In this document: piece after piece, positions 8,064 through 15,982 of the stretch | How positions within the stretch are numbered: position 1 is the stretch's first letter | Layout of the letters: each line of letters begins with the position of its first letter | Source: an uncultured Loktanella sp. | Lineage (GTDB): Bacteria > Pseudomonadota > Alphaproteobacteria > Rhodobacterales > Rhodobacteraceae | Length of the DNA: 24,718 nucleotides | Direction: 5' to 3' | NCBI GenBank assembly: GCA_913061335.1 | Contig: CAJXTP010000012.1 | Location: 1-24,718, forward strand | Made by a program: the position numbers and the translations under genes | The notes under the pieces: generated by a model | What the model saw: only the letters and a program-made list of their open reading frames with translations | Database searches by the model: none | What the model was told of the DNA's origin: nothing

Positions 8064-9095
8064 ATGCACCTTTGGGTTCGGGCCGAAACACGCCCCCATG
8101 AAGAACGGGTTGGACTGACACCCGCAGGCGCAAAAACGCTGCTGGATGTCGGATTCCAAGTCACCGTGGAAAACAGCGACCAACGCGCGATCCCAATTGG
8201 TGGATACGGCGACGTTGGCTGCGCTATTGTGGACCAAGGCGCATGGGTCGATGCACCCGCTGACGCGGTCATCTTTGGGCTGAAAGAATTGCCTGATGAC
8301 GGCACCCCATTGCGCCACAACCACATCATGTTCGGGCATGCGTATAAAGGGCAAGCATCGGGGCGGGTCTTGTTGGACCGGTTTCAGGCTGGCGGCGGCG
8401 CGCTTTATGATCTGGAATATCTTGTTGGCGAAGACGGGCGGCGGATCGCTGCGTTTGGCTATTGGGCTGGGTATGCGGGGGCGGCTGTGAGCTTGCTAAC
8501 ATATGCCGCACAGCAGCACGGGCGGCTGATAGGGCCGATCAACACTTTTGCTGACGCACCCGCGATGGTCGATCATATCCACGCGCAATTGGCTGGAGCC
8601 ACCCCCAATGTCCTGATCATCGGCGCATTGGGTCGCGTTGGTACAGGCGGCGCAGACTTATGCGAAGCACTGGGGCTAAACGTGACCAAATGGGACATGG
8701 CCGAGACCGCGTCAGGCGGGCCTTTCCCTGAAGTGTTGGACCACGATGTGTTCTTGAACTGCATTCTTGCGCGCGACGGGACACCTGTGTTTGTGCCTGC
8801 ATCAGCGACGACAGACCCACGCCGCCTACGGGTGATTGGCGATATCGCCTGCGATCCGCAAAGCGACTTTTCCCCGATCAAAGTATATGGATCAGAGACC
8901 ACATGGGACGCCCCCGCGCTACGGGTTCACGACGATCCAGTCCTTGATGTGATGGCGATTGATAACTTGCCGTCGTTGCTGCCTGCGGAAAGCAGCGATG
9001 ATTTTGCGGGTCAGCTGTTGCCGCATCTTGGCACTTTGGGTCAGTTAGACGCCGGTGTCTGGGGACGTGCGAGGCAAATTTTCGATGATGCGTAG
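8064..9095 (+). CDS. Saccharopine dehydrogenase (NAD+, L-lysine-forming), fungal Lys1 type
   Basis: This enzyme interconverts saccharopine with lysine and 2-oxoglutarate using NAD. The 343-residue protein has the N-terminal substrate domain, with Arg10 in RAETRPHEERVGLTP, Lys74 in FGLKELP and His92 in MFGHAYKGQ. These match the conserved Arg, Lys and His of the yeast enzyme. A Rossmann turn GALGRVG follows at 187-193. Later blocks are DICAC-like IGDIACDPQSDFSP and DNLPSLLP, where the family is also conserved. Single-domain length excludes the bifunctional LKR/SDH. A ribosome binding site GGGAG lies at 8052-8056, and the gene is 11 bases after the histidine phosphatase gene. No other lysine gene is nearby. 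Whether it degrades or makes lysine cannot be told from sequence. It ends directly at a palindromic hairpin. Confidence 0.92.
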   Translation: MHLWVRAETRPHEERVGLTPAGAKTLLDVGFQVTVENSDQRAIPIGGYGDVGCAIVDQGAWVDAPADAVIFGLKELPDDGTPLRHNHIMFGHAYKGQASGRVLLDRFQAGGGALYDLEYLVGEDGRRIAAFGYWAGYAGAAVSLLTYAAQQHGRLIGPINTFADAPAMVDHIHAQLAGATPNVLIIGALGRVGTGGADLCEALGLNVTKWDMAETASGGPFPEVLDHDVFLNCILARDGTPVFVPASATTDPRRLRVIGDIACDPQSDFSPIKVYGSETTWDAPALRVHDDPVLDVMAIDNLPSLLPAESSDDFAGQLLPHLGTLGQLDAGVWGRARQIFDDA

Positions 9096-9113
9096 GATGG
9101 GTTTTAACCCATC
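9096..9113. terminator. Palindromic hairpin between two converging operons
   Basis: GATGGGTTTTAACCCATC begins on the base after the saccharopine dehydrogenase stop. It can form GATGGG/CCCATC with a TTTTAA loop, extended outward imperfectly by CGT/ACG (9091-9120). There is no U-tract, so it may be a weak bidirectional terminator or a small dispersed palindromic repeat. rmuC converges from the other side and ends at 9148. Confidence 0.5.
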
Positions 9114-9147
9114 TAACGTCATTTCGCCTCGGAAAACCGGTTAGCCC

Positions 9148-10317
9148 CTAGGATTTGTCCTGTGCAAGCGGCAGCGGCGCCGCGACCTCTTTTTCGATCT
9201 CCTCGAAATCAAAGTTATCAAGCCGCGTCGCGCGTTTACCCGCCCGTTCAGCTGCAGTATTGATGTCTTCAAGATCCTTGCGGGCCTGTCCAAAGTGGGT
9301 GTTCAACTTACCCACACGTTCGACCACCAGCTCCACATCGCGGTGCAACAGACGCAAAGTCGTGCGAATTGCACCCGCTTGCTCGCGCATCCGTGCATCT
9401 TTCAGGATCGCGCGCATAGTGTTGAGCGTCGCCATACAGGTCGTCGGTGACACGATCCATACGCGGGCAGTGAACCCGTCGCGGACCAGCTCCGGAAAAT
9501 TCGCATGCAATTCCGCGTACACGGCTTCTGATGGCAGGAACATCAGCGCACCATCAGCGGTTTCACCGTCAAGAATATACTTTTCAGAAATCGCTTTAAT
9601 ATGGGCTTTCACCGATGTGCGCATGAACTTGGCGGCCTCGTTTGCCTCCCAATCGGTCTTGGCATTGCGCAGGGCTTCATAGGCTTCCAGCGGGAATTTA
9701 CTGTCGATCACAATGGGTCCCGGAGGGTTCGGCAGGTGGATCAAACAGTCGGCCCGCTTGCCGTTAGATAACGTGTGCTGGAACGTATAGGCATCCGACG
9801 GCAGCGCCTTGCTGACGATATCATTGAGCTGGATTTCACCAAACGCGCCGCGCGTTTGCTTGTTCGACAAGATATCTTGCAACGACAAAACATCGCCCGA
9901 CAGCTTGGTGATATTTTCCTGCGCTTTGTCGATGGTCAACAATCGCTGCTGCAATTCACCCAGACTTTGGGCAGTTCGCTGGGCCGATGACGACAAGTTC
10001 ACGTTCAACGATTCCGTCACTTGCGATAACCGCTGTTCCATCAGTTGCAGCGTTTTGGCCTGCTGCTGCGCCTGTGCTTCGGTCACCGATGTCAGGCCGC
10101 CAAACAACTGTTGTTGGCCGTTTGACAGCATCTCAACGCGGCTCCCTAGCCCGCCCATTTGGCTCGCCAAAACCTGCGCCATTTCGCCCGATTTACCGGC
10201 ACGGCGCACCGTGACGACCAACAGGACCACCAGCAGCAAGAGGATGAGAGCAACGATCAGACCGGCGATGAACAACGGGTCTGCTAGGCTAAAGGTATAA
10301 TCGCCGACTGTGATCAT
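9148..10317 (-). CDS. rmuC: DNA recombination protein RmuC
   Basis: RmuC limits inversion and rearrangement at short inverted repeats; its nuclease-fold core is thought to act on DNA structures. The 389-residue protein starts with one membrane helix (about 15-37, LFIAGLIVALILLLLVV) followed by a charged RRAGKSGE. A long Gln/Glu-rich coiled coil follows (45-150), then the conserved RmuC domain with NKQTRGAFGEIQL, IVIDSKFPLEAY, and later ILDGETADGALMFLPSEAVYAEL. This is the usual RmuC order and length. Its ATG overlaps the mutL stop as ATGA (10314-10317), so it is translationally coupled to a mismatch-repair gene. It is the last gene of the long minus-strand array. Confidence in the family is high; the exact biochemical role is not established. 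Confidence 0.94.
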   Translation of the reverse strand: MITVGDYTFSLADPLFIAGLIVALILLLLVVLLVVTVRRAGKSGEMAQVLASQMGGLGSRVEMLSNGQQQLFGGLTSVTEAQAQQQAKTLQLMEQRLSQVTESLNVNLSSSAQRTAQSLGELQQRLLTIDKAQENITKLSGDVLSLQDILSNKQTRGAFGEIQLNDIVSKALPSDAYTFQHTLSNGKRADCLIHLPNPPGPIVIDSKFPLEAYEALRNAKTDWEANEAAKFMRTSVKAHIKAISEKYILDGETADGALMFLPSEAVYAELHANFPELVRDGFTARVWIVSPTTCMATLNTMRAILKDARMREQAGAIRTTLRLLHRDVELVVERVGKLNTHFGQARKDLEDINTAAERAGKRATRLDNFDFEEIEKEVAAPLPLAQDKS

Positions 10318-12125
10318 GTGCGGCCAAACAATCGTTCAATATCTGTCATTTTCAACTCTACATATGTGGGGCGCCCGTGGTTGCATTGGCCCGACCTTGG
10401 GGTCGCTTCCATTTCGCGCAACAGGGCGTTCATTTCTTCGCCGCGCATCCGGCGGCCTGTGCGGATTGATCCGTGGCAAGCGACGCGCGACAAGATTGCT
10501 TCGATCTTGGATTGCACCCGGTCAGACCCGCCTGTGTCGGCGAGTTCGTCTAAAATATCGCGCAGCATTGCGCCTGCGTTGACTTCGCCCAAGATCGCGG
10601 GGGTCTCGCGCACGGCCACAGCGTTGCCGCCAAACGGTTCAATCCCTAGGCCAAAGCGGGCCAAGTCATCGGATATTTCCAACAATTGCGCCGCCTCGCC
10701 TTCGGCCAATTCAACAATCTCGGGGATCAATAATGCTTGGGCAGCAACACCATTTTCGGCCATCTGCGTCTTTAGCTTTTCATAGACCAACCGTTCATGC
10801 GCCGCATGCCCGTCAACAATGACAATGCCATCCGCCGTCTGGGCAATGATGTAATTTTCATGCACCTGCGCGCGCGCAGCGCCCAATGGCAAATGGTTTG
10901 GTTCGTCTAGAATATCAGGTTCAACCCGCGCGCTTGGGGCTTCTTGAAATCCGGGGGCTTGGGCCTGAAATGACATCGACCGCGCCGTAAATGACGGGCG
11001 GTCCATTTGGTATATGCGTGGCTCTAGCGGTTGCGGTTGCATCGCGCCCAGCGTCGCATCAGCCACGGTCGTTGACGCACGGTGCCCCGCGCCTGCCATT
11101 GCATGGCGCAAGCCTGAAACGATCAAACCGCGCACAGTGCCTGGATCACGAAACCGGACCTCGGATTTGGCGGGATGCACGTTCACATCGACCATCACCG
11201 GATCACAGTCGATGAACAGCGCGGCCACCGGATGCCGATCGCGGCTTAGCACATCCATGTATCCAGCTCGCAGCGCGCCAAGCAACATTTTGTCGCGCAC
11301 CGGACGTCCGTTCACGAACACAAATTGCGCCACCGCGGCACCGCGCGAATAGGTCGGCAAGGCGGCGTATCCCGTCAGGTGAAACCCGTCGCGCTGCGCA
11401 TCAATCGCCAGCGCATTGTCGGCAAAGTCGCGGCCAATTACAGACCGCAATCGCCCATGCAACGCATCAAACAAATCACCGCTTTCGGCGTCAGCGCGGA
11501 ATGTGGTCCGGCTATCGCCGCCAGATGCATCGCGCAGGATAAACGTGATAAACGGCTCTGCCATTGCAAGCCGTTTGACGACGTCACCCACGGCCTGCGC
11601 TTCGGACCTGTCGGTGCGCAGGAACTTGAGCCGCGCAGGCGTCGCGTAAAACATGTCGCGCAATTCAACGACTGTGCCTGCCGATAATGCAGCGGGACGC
11701 ACGCCGCCCATCACGCCGCCCGCGACTGAAATTGACGCCCCTTCGCCACCCGCGACGCGACTGGTCATCGTCAAACGACCGACTGCACCAATACTGGCCA
11801 AGGCTTCACCGCGAAAGCCGAATGAATGAATATTCAACAGATCTGATCCGTCAATTTTGCTGGTCGCATGGCGCGACAATGCCAGCGGCAAATCCGCAGC
11901 CGCGATCCCGCAACCATCGTCAGTCACGCGGATCAACGTCTTGCCACCATCGGCGATCACGACCTCAATGCGGTGCGCGCCCGCATCAATTGCGTTCTCG
12001 ACCAGTTCTTTGACGGCAGACGCCGGACGTTCCAACACTTCGCCCGCTGCAATCCTGTTGATCGCGGCGTCGTCAAGCTGTCTGATGACAGGCTGAGGCT
12101 TTATGTTGGGGTCAGAATTGGCCAT
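10314..12125 (-). CDS. mutL: DNA mismatch repair endonuclease MutL
   Basis: MutL couples mismatch recognition by MutS to strand incision. The N-terminal GHKL ATPase is complete: ELVENAIDAGA (40-50, with the catalytic Glu and Asn), DDGCGI (69-74), SRHATSKI and GFRGEALAS (103-111), then the FVNGRP and NVHPAKSEVRF blocks. The C-terminal domain carries nuclease-type motifs: DGHAAHERLVYE (438-449), where the usual DQHA is DGHA; ACHGSIRTG (549-557); and CNHGRP (581-586). This is expected where MutH is absent, as in alphaproteobacteria. The linker at about 345-410 is poorly conserved, as usual. At 603 residues the length is normal. The start is ATG 12125, but the ribosome binding site is weak. It lies 51 bases after an M16 gene and overlaps rmuC by ATGA. 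Confidence 0.95.
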   Translation of the reverse strand: MANSDPNIKPQPVIRQLDDAAINRIAAGEVLERPASAVKELVENAIDAGAHRIEVVIADGGKTLIRVTDDGCGIAAADLPLALSRHATSKIDGSDLLNIHSFGFRGEALASIGAVGRLTMTSRVAGGEGASISVAGGVMGGVRPAALSAGTVVELRDMFYATPARLKFLRTDRSEAQAVGDVVKRLAMAEPFITFILRDASGGDSRTTFRADAESGDLFDALHGRLRSVIGRDFADNALAIDAQRDGFHLTGYAALPTYSRGAAVAQFVFVNGRPVRDKMLLGALRAGYMDVLSRDRHPVAALFIDCDPVMVDVNVHPAKSEVRFRDPGTVRGLIVSGLRHAMAGAGHRASTTVADATLGAMQPQPLEPRIYQMDRPSFTARSMSFQAQAPGFQEAPSARVEPDILDEPNHLPLGAARAQVHENYIIAQTADGIVIVDGHAAHERLVYEKLKTQMAENGVAAQALLIPEIVELAEGEAAQLLEISDDLARFGLGIEPFGGNAVAVRETPAILGEVNAGAMLRDILDELADTGGSDRVQSKIEAILSRVACHGSIRTGRRMRGEEMNALLREMEATPRSGQCNHGRPTYVELKMTDIERLFGRT

Positions 12126-12176
12126 GCCACAAGGGATAGCACGGCCAATTGCGATTCTACGAGGGGCGAAAAATGG

Positions 12177-13487
12177 TTAATCGGTGGTTTCTAACCCAAC
12201 AGGCTGACCCACAACGACAAAGTGCAGATCGTCTGGGCGCAGGAATTCTGCGGCCACACGGTTCAGGTCATCTAGTGTCACCGCCCTGATATAGTCGTTG
12301 CGATTGATCACATATTCTGGCGGCAAGCCGATCATTTGCATCCCAACCATGATGCCCGCAATCTTGGCGTTGCCATCAAACCGCAGCGGGTATTCGCCCG
12401 TCAGGTAGGTTTTGGTCACAGCCAATTCTTCTTGCGTCACGCCATTGGTCGCCAAGTCAGACCAGACATCGCGGGTGACCGCGATCGCCTCTGCAATCGT
12501 TTCATTGCCGGATGCGACCTGCCCGATCCACATTTCCGCGTGAAATTTCGGCACCAAATAGGACGAAATGCCATACGTCAGGCCGCGCTTTTCACGGACC
12601 TCGTTCATCAGGCGGGATTCGAACCCAGAGCCGCCAAGAATTGAATTCAAAATATAGGCTGCAAAGAAATCGTCGTCGTCACGTTCAATCCCACTGTGGC
12701 CGAACAACGCAACCGATTGCGGCGTGTCGAATGGAATAACGGTGACGCCACCGGCCAAACCAAAGCCAACATCAGCAATCGCAGGCGGGCCATTCGCGGG
12801 TAAATCACCCAACAGCGCGTCAAGCAGCGGGCCAAGCGCATCCGCCGAAATATCACCTACAGCAGACACGTAAATTTGGTCACGGGTCAGCGTATTGCGG
12901 TGCGCGGTAAACATATCATCTTGGGTCAATGCACCGACGCTGTCGGCTGTGCCATCAATGGACGTCGCATAGGGGTGACCCGCAAACGCGGCACCGTCAA
13001 AGAACGCGCCAGCGATCCGGTTCGGGCTTTTTGCGTCGCTTGCGATGCCCGCAATGACCTGCGCGCGCACGCGGTCAATCGCGTCTTGGTCAAAGCGCGG
13101 TTGGGTCAATGCTTGGTGCAATAGCGCAAGCACCTCGTCTTGGTTTTCGGTCAGGAACTTCGCGGAAATCGACATGATGTCATCGGATACGCGGAACGAC
13201 AGGCTTGCCGCGAGCGCCTCAAGGCGTTTCTGGAACGCTTGCGCATCCATGTCGCCGCTGCCTTCTTCAATCAACGCAGTCATCAGGTTTACCGCACCGC
13301 GCTTGCCAGCCACGTCCAAGGACGCGCCGCCACGCATACGAATTTCAAGCGCTGTGAACGGAATGGATGGTTCTTCAACGACCCACGCATTGATCCCGCC
13401 GGCAGACGTGATCTGTTGAATTTCGACGTCAGCAAGGGCGCTGGTGCCCGCCACAACGGCACAAATCGTCAAGATATATCGAAACAT
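12177..13487 (-). CDS. M16 family peptidase-like protein, non-catalytic partner
   Basis: This is the second of two tandem M16 (pitrilysin/insulinase) genes. It keeps the fold: AWVVEEPSIPFTALEIRMRGG, an AKFLTENQDEVLALLHQALTQPRFD helix, and the C-terminal LNSILGGSGFESRLMNEVREKRGLTYGISSY block with the Arg/Tyr pair typical of the family. The zinc site is absent: where the partner has HFLEH, this protein reads GAVNLMTALIEEG. So it is probably the structural or substrate-binding half of a heterodimer. A signal peptide (1-19, ending SALA) targets the periplasm. ATG 13487 overlaps the upstream stop as TGATG, and GGAGG lies eight bases before it. The open frame extends to 13520, but those 11 residues would precede the signal peptide. 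Confidence 0.92.
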   Translation of the reverse strand: MFRYILTICAVVAGTSALADVEIQQITSAGGINAWVVEEPSIPFTALEIRMRGGASLDVAGKRGAVNLMTALIEEGSGDMDAQAFQKRLEALAASLSFRVSDDIMSISAKFLTENQDEVLALLHQALTQPRFDQDAIDRVRAQVIAGIASDAKSPNRIAGAFFDGAAFAGHPYATSIDGTADSVGALTQDDMFTAHRNTLTRDQIYVSAVGDISADALGPLLDALLGDLPANGPPAIADVGFGLAGGVTVIPFDTPQSVALFGHSGIERDDDDFFAAYILNSILGGSGFESRLMNEVREKRGLTYGISSYLVPKFHAEMWIGQVASGNETIAEAIAVTRDVWSDLATNGVTQEELAVTKTYLTGEYPLRFDGNAKIAGIMVGMQMIGLPPEYVINRNDYIRAVTLDDLNRVAAEFLRPDDLHFVVVGQPVGLETTD

Positions 13488-14815
13488 CAGCGTGCCTCCT
13501 CTGGGTTTGCCACGACCCATCCGGTCACGGCTTGATTGCGGTCCAAAACCTTTGCGGCGACGGCTTTGATATCGGCCTCGGTTACGTCTTGTAGGATTTG
13601 CGGCCAGTCTTGCACGTCTTGGATCGTCAGCCCTTGGGTCAACGCACGCCCGTAACGCCGCGCGATACCTTGCACGTTATCTTTGGCGAAAATCTCGGAG
13701 GCGCGCAGCTGGGTGCGCAGGCTTTCCATCTGGTCTTGATCTATCGGAGCAGCGAGGAATGCAGCAATCGCAGCGTCCATCGCGGCCTCGGCCTCGGACA
13801 GGCTCACGCCCTCGGACGGGGCAACGGACACGGCAAATGTGCTGTCGTCCAGCGATGCGCCATTATAGCTGGCGCCAGCATAGACCGCCGTCTGGGTTTC
13901 AAATTGCAAGGCTTGGCCAAGTGCGGACGAGAACGGCGACCCACCGAGCAAATCAGCAAGATAGACCAAAGCGGCTGCTTCAGCCTGTGCGCCTGCATCA
14001 CGTTCGGGCGCGATATATGACCGCGTCAAATACGGCTGGCTGACGCGCGGGTCGGTATAGGTGATACGCCGTTCGGCGCGCTGTGGTGGTTCTTGTGGGC
14101 GAATGCGTTCGGGCAGATTTTCTTCGGCTGGGATGACGCCGTAATACTGTTCGGCCAAGGCCTTAACCTCATCGGGCGCGACGTCACCAGCAACGACCAA
14201 AATCGCGTTGTTGGGGCTGTAATACAGGTCGTAGAAATCAAGCGCGTCTTGCAGCGACAGCTGTTCCATTTCGTGCTTCCAGCCAATGACCGGCACACCG
14301 TAGCGGTGGTTTTGGTATTGGGCGGCGACGAATTGTTCGCGGGCAAGCGCGCCTGCGGAATTTTCGGTGCGCTGATTGCGTTCCTCAAGAACCACGTTGC
14401 GTTCGGTCTCAATGTCGGCCTCAGAAATCGCCAGATTGTTCATCCGGTTGCTTTCCATCTGCATCATCAATTCCAGCCTGTCGGCGGCGATACGTTGGAA
14501 ATACGCTGTATAATCATGGCTGGTGAACGCATTATCAGACCCGCCGTTGGCGGCAACAGTCGCCGAAAACTCGCCGCTTTCCAAAACATCCGTGGCCTTA
14601 AACAACAGATGCTCAAGGAAATGCGCGACACCGGATGCGCCAACGGGTTCATCGGCTGATCCAACCTTATACCAAACCATATGCACCACGACAGGGGCGC
14701 GGTGGTCTTCGATCACAACGACATCCATGCCGTTATCAAGCGAATAGGTCGTGACCTCTTGGGCCAGCGCGGGGGCGCTAAAGGCAATCAGGGCAAGGGT
14801 AAGCAATCGGCGCAT
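13487..14815 (-). CDS. M16 family zinc metallopeptidase, catalytic partner
   Basis: A periplasmic zinc peptidase of the pitrilysin/insulinase class. The signal peptide is residues 1-18 (MRRLLTLALIAFSAPALA, cut before QEV). The inverted zinc motif HFLEH is at 65-69, with the third ligand glutamate in NVVLEERNQ (Glu144/145), at the expected ~76-residue distance. GSDNAFTSHDYTAYF and the C-terminal half with SYIAPERDAGAQAEAAALVYLADLLGG complete the two-repeat unit. The length of 442 is normal for the half-size bacterial form that pairs with an inactive partner, encoded directly downstream with a one-base stop/start overlap. AGGA seven bases before ATG 14815 supports the start. The substrate is unknown; the position next to bamF and lspA suggests an envelope-quality role, which is inference. 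Confidence 0.94.
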   Translation of the reverse strand: MRRLLTLALIAFSAPALAQEVTTYSLDNGMDVVVIEDHRAPVVVHMVWYKVGSADEPVGASGVAHFLEHLLFKATDVLESGEFSATVAANGGSDNAFTSHDYTAYFQRIAADRLELMMQMESNRMNNLAISEADIETERNVVLEERNQRTENSAGALAREQFVAAQYQNHRYGVPVIGWKHEMEQLSLQDALDFYDLYYSPNNAILVVAGDVAPDEVKALAEQYYGVIPAEENLPERIRPQEPPQRAERRITYTDPRVSQPYLTRSYIAPERDAGAQAEAAALVYLADLLGGSPFSSALGQALQFETQTAVYAGASYNGASLDDSTFAVSVAPSEGVSLSEAEAAMDAAIAAFLAAPIDQDQMESLRTQLRASEIFAKDNVQGIARRYGRALTQGLTIQDVQDWPQILQDVTEADIKAVAAKVLDRNQAVTGWVVANPEEAR

Positions 14816-14930
14816 TGGGCATCCTTATCTCGTGGGTCTGTCTTGGGTATCAACCTACGGCGGAACGCAGCGCAATCAAGTGGTCATACGCGGATGTGAC
14901 AACGCGCAATCGTGCCAGAGGCGCGGCTGG

Positions 14931-15443
14931 TTACTGTGCCGGAGGTGCGGTTGGGGTCGCGATGCCAAGGCTTCGGAACCGCTGCAATTCGGCGTAAGCG
15001 TCAAGCGCTTGCGCGGCGTATGCCTTAAAATAACGATTGCCCGACAAGATACCGCCAAAAAGTGAAAACCGTTTGCGGGTTTGACGGAACTGCGCGTCTT
15101 CAGCAGCGAGCGTTTCACGGATATTCGGGATCACGCCGTTGCGGCTTACACGCGCGACAAGCGCTGCATCTGCCGTGGGAATACCGCCAGCGAACTGGGA
15201 CGCACGCCGGCCACCAAGGGCCACAATCGCGTCACCCTTTGGGTCGGCATCGGTGCGGTTGCTGCCACCTGGGGTCGGTGTGGGCAATGTGAACGTGTCC
15301 GGCAATTCCAAGGCTGCCACAGGCATCACCGAAAATTCATCCGGTCCGCCATTGCTGCTGCGCATGTCATGCAAAGGACGATCGCCAGCGGAACATGCCG
15401 CCAGCACAAGTGCCCCGAAAATTGCCAAAATAGCGTTACGCAT
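14931..15443 (-). CDS. bamF: BamF-type lipoprotein of the outer-membrane assembly complex (DUF3035)
   Basis: In alphaproteobacteria, BamF is a lipoprotein subunit of the BAM machine, which inserts beta-barrel proteins into the outer membrane. The 170-residue product has a lipoprotein signal peptide with lipobox LAAC (14-17, Cys17 lipidated), and residue 18 is Ser, consistent with export to the outer membrane. Next comes the DUF3035 signature GPDEFSV (34-40) and a Pro-rich segment ELPDTFTLPTPTPGG. The remainder is low-complexity and helical, as in relatives. ATG 15443 is preferred to GTG 15446 from ribosome-site spacing (AAGGA). It lies 52 bases after lspA, whose product matures lipoproteins such as this one. 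The family is confident; the BAM role rests on relatives such as Caulobacter. Confidence 0.85.
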   Translation of the reverse strand: MRNAILAIFGALVLAACSAGDRPLHDMRSSNGGPDEFSVMPVAALELPDTFTLPTPTPGGSNRTDADPKGDAIVALGGRRASQFAGGIPTADAALVARVSRNGVIPNIRETLAAEDAQFRQTRKRFSLFGGILSGNRYFKAYAAQALDAYAELQRFRSLGIATPTAPPAQ

Positions 15444-15495
15444 CACGTCGTCCTTGGTCAGTGTCGGGCATGTTTAGCCTAACCCGCAGGCTTCG

Positions 15496-15972
15496 TCACG
15501 CCCGTTTCTTTTTCTGCTTGTCCGGTTCGGCAAATGCAATGCCCACAGCGCCCACAAAAATGGCCACATCCGCGATGTTAAACGCATATGGGTTTTCAAA
15601 CCCGCAGCACGACATGTTCAAGAAATCCGCCACCGCGCCATACAAGACCCGATCAACGACGTTGCCCAGCGCGCCGCCGACTAGAAAACCAGCGGCGATA
15701 TAGGTCCATTTATTGGTCGCAGGCCTGCGCCATAGCCAAAACAGCACCGCCCCCGAAATCGCAAATGCAATACCAATCAGCACCCAACGCATGTCAAAGC
15801 CCGCGCCAATGCCAAAGTTCACGCCGCGGTTCCATGCCATCCGAAACGTCAGATACGGCGGCCACACGTCGATGCGCAGCTTGCTGAACAAATCAAGGTA
15901 ATGGACGACCACGTATTTGCTGGCTTGATCCGCCAGAAACACCCAAAAACCTGTCCAAAATAACAAACGCAT
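15496..15972 (-). CDS. lspA: Lipoprotein signal peptidase (signal peptidase II)
   Basis: LspA cuts prolipoprotein signal peptides in the inner membrane after the lipobox Cys has been lipidated. The 158-residue protein has four hydrophobic helices: residues 1-24, 60-81, 90-110 and 130-150 approximately. Conserved blocks are WNRGVNFGIG (47-56), GGALGNVVDR (99-108), VADFLN with Asp116, and FNIADVAI with Asp135. The two aspartates are the catalytic pair of this aspartic protease. The end is basic (KQKKKRA), on the cytoplasmic side. ATG 15972 is chosen because AAGGA is seven bases upstream and the first helix begins at once. The longer frame to 16047 would overlap purH heavily. It is 10 bases after the purH stop, so the two are co-transcribed. 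Confidence 0.96.
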   Translation of the reverse strand: MRLLFWTGFWVFLADQASKYVVVHYLDLFSKLRIDVWPPYLTFRMAWNRGVNFGIGAGFDMRWVLIGIAFAISGAVLFWLWRRPATNKWTYIAAGFLVGGALGNVVDRVLYGAVADFLNMSCCGFENPYAFNIADVAIFVGAVGIAFAEPDKQKKKRA

Positions 15973-15982
15973 CGATTGATCC

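Noticed and set aside
14816..14930. Small RNA or terminator in the 115-base gap between bamF and the M16 gene
   Set aside because: No stable stem with a U-tract and no promoter pair could be seen.
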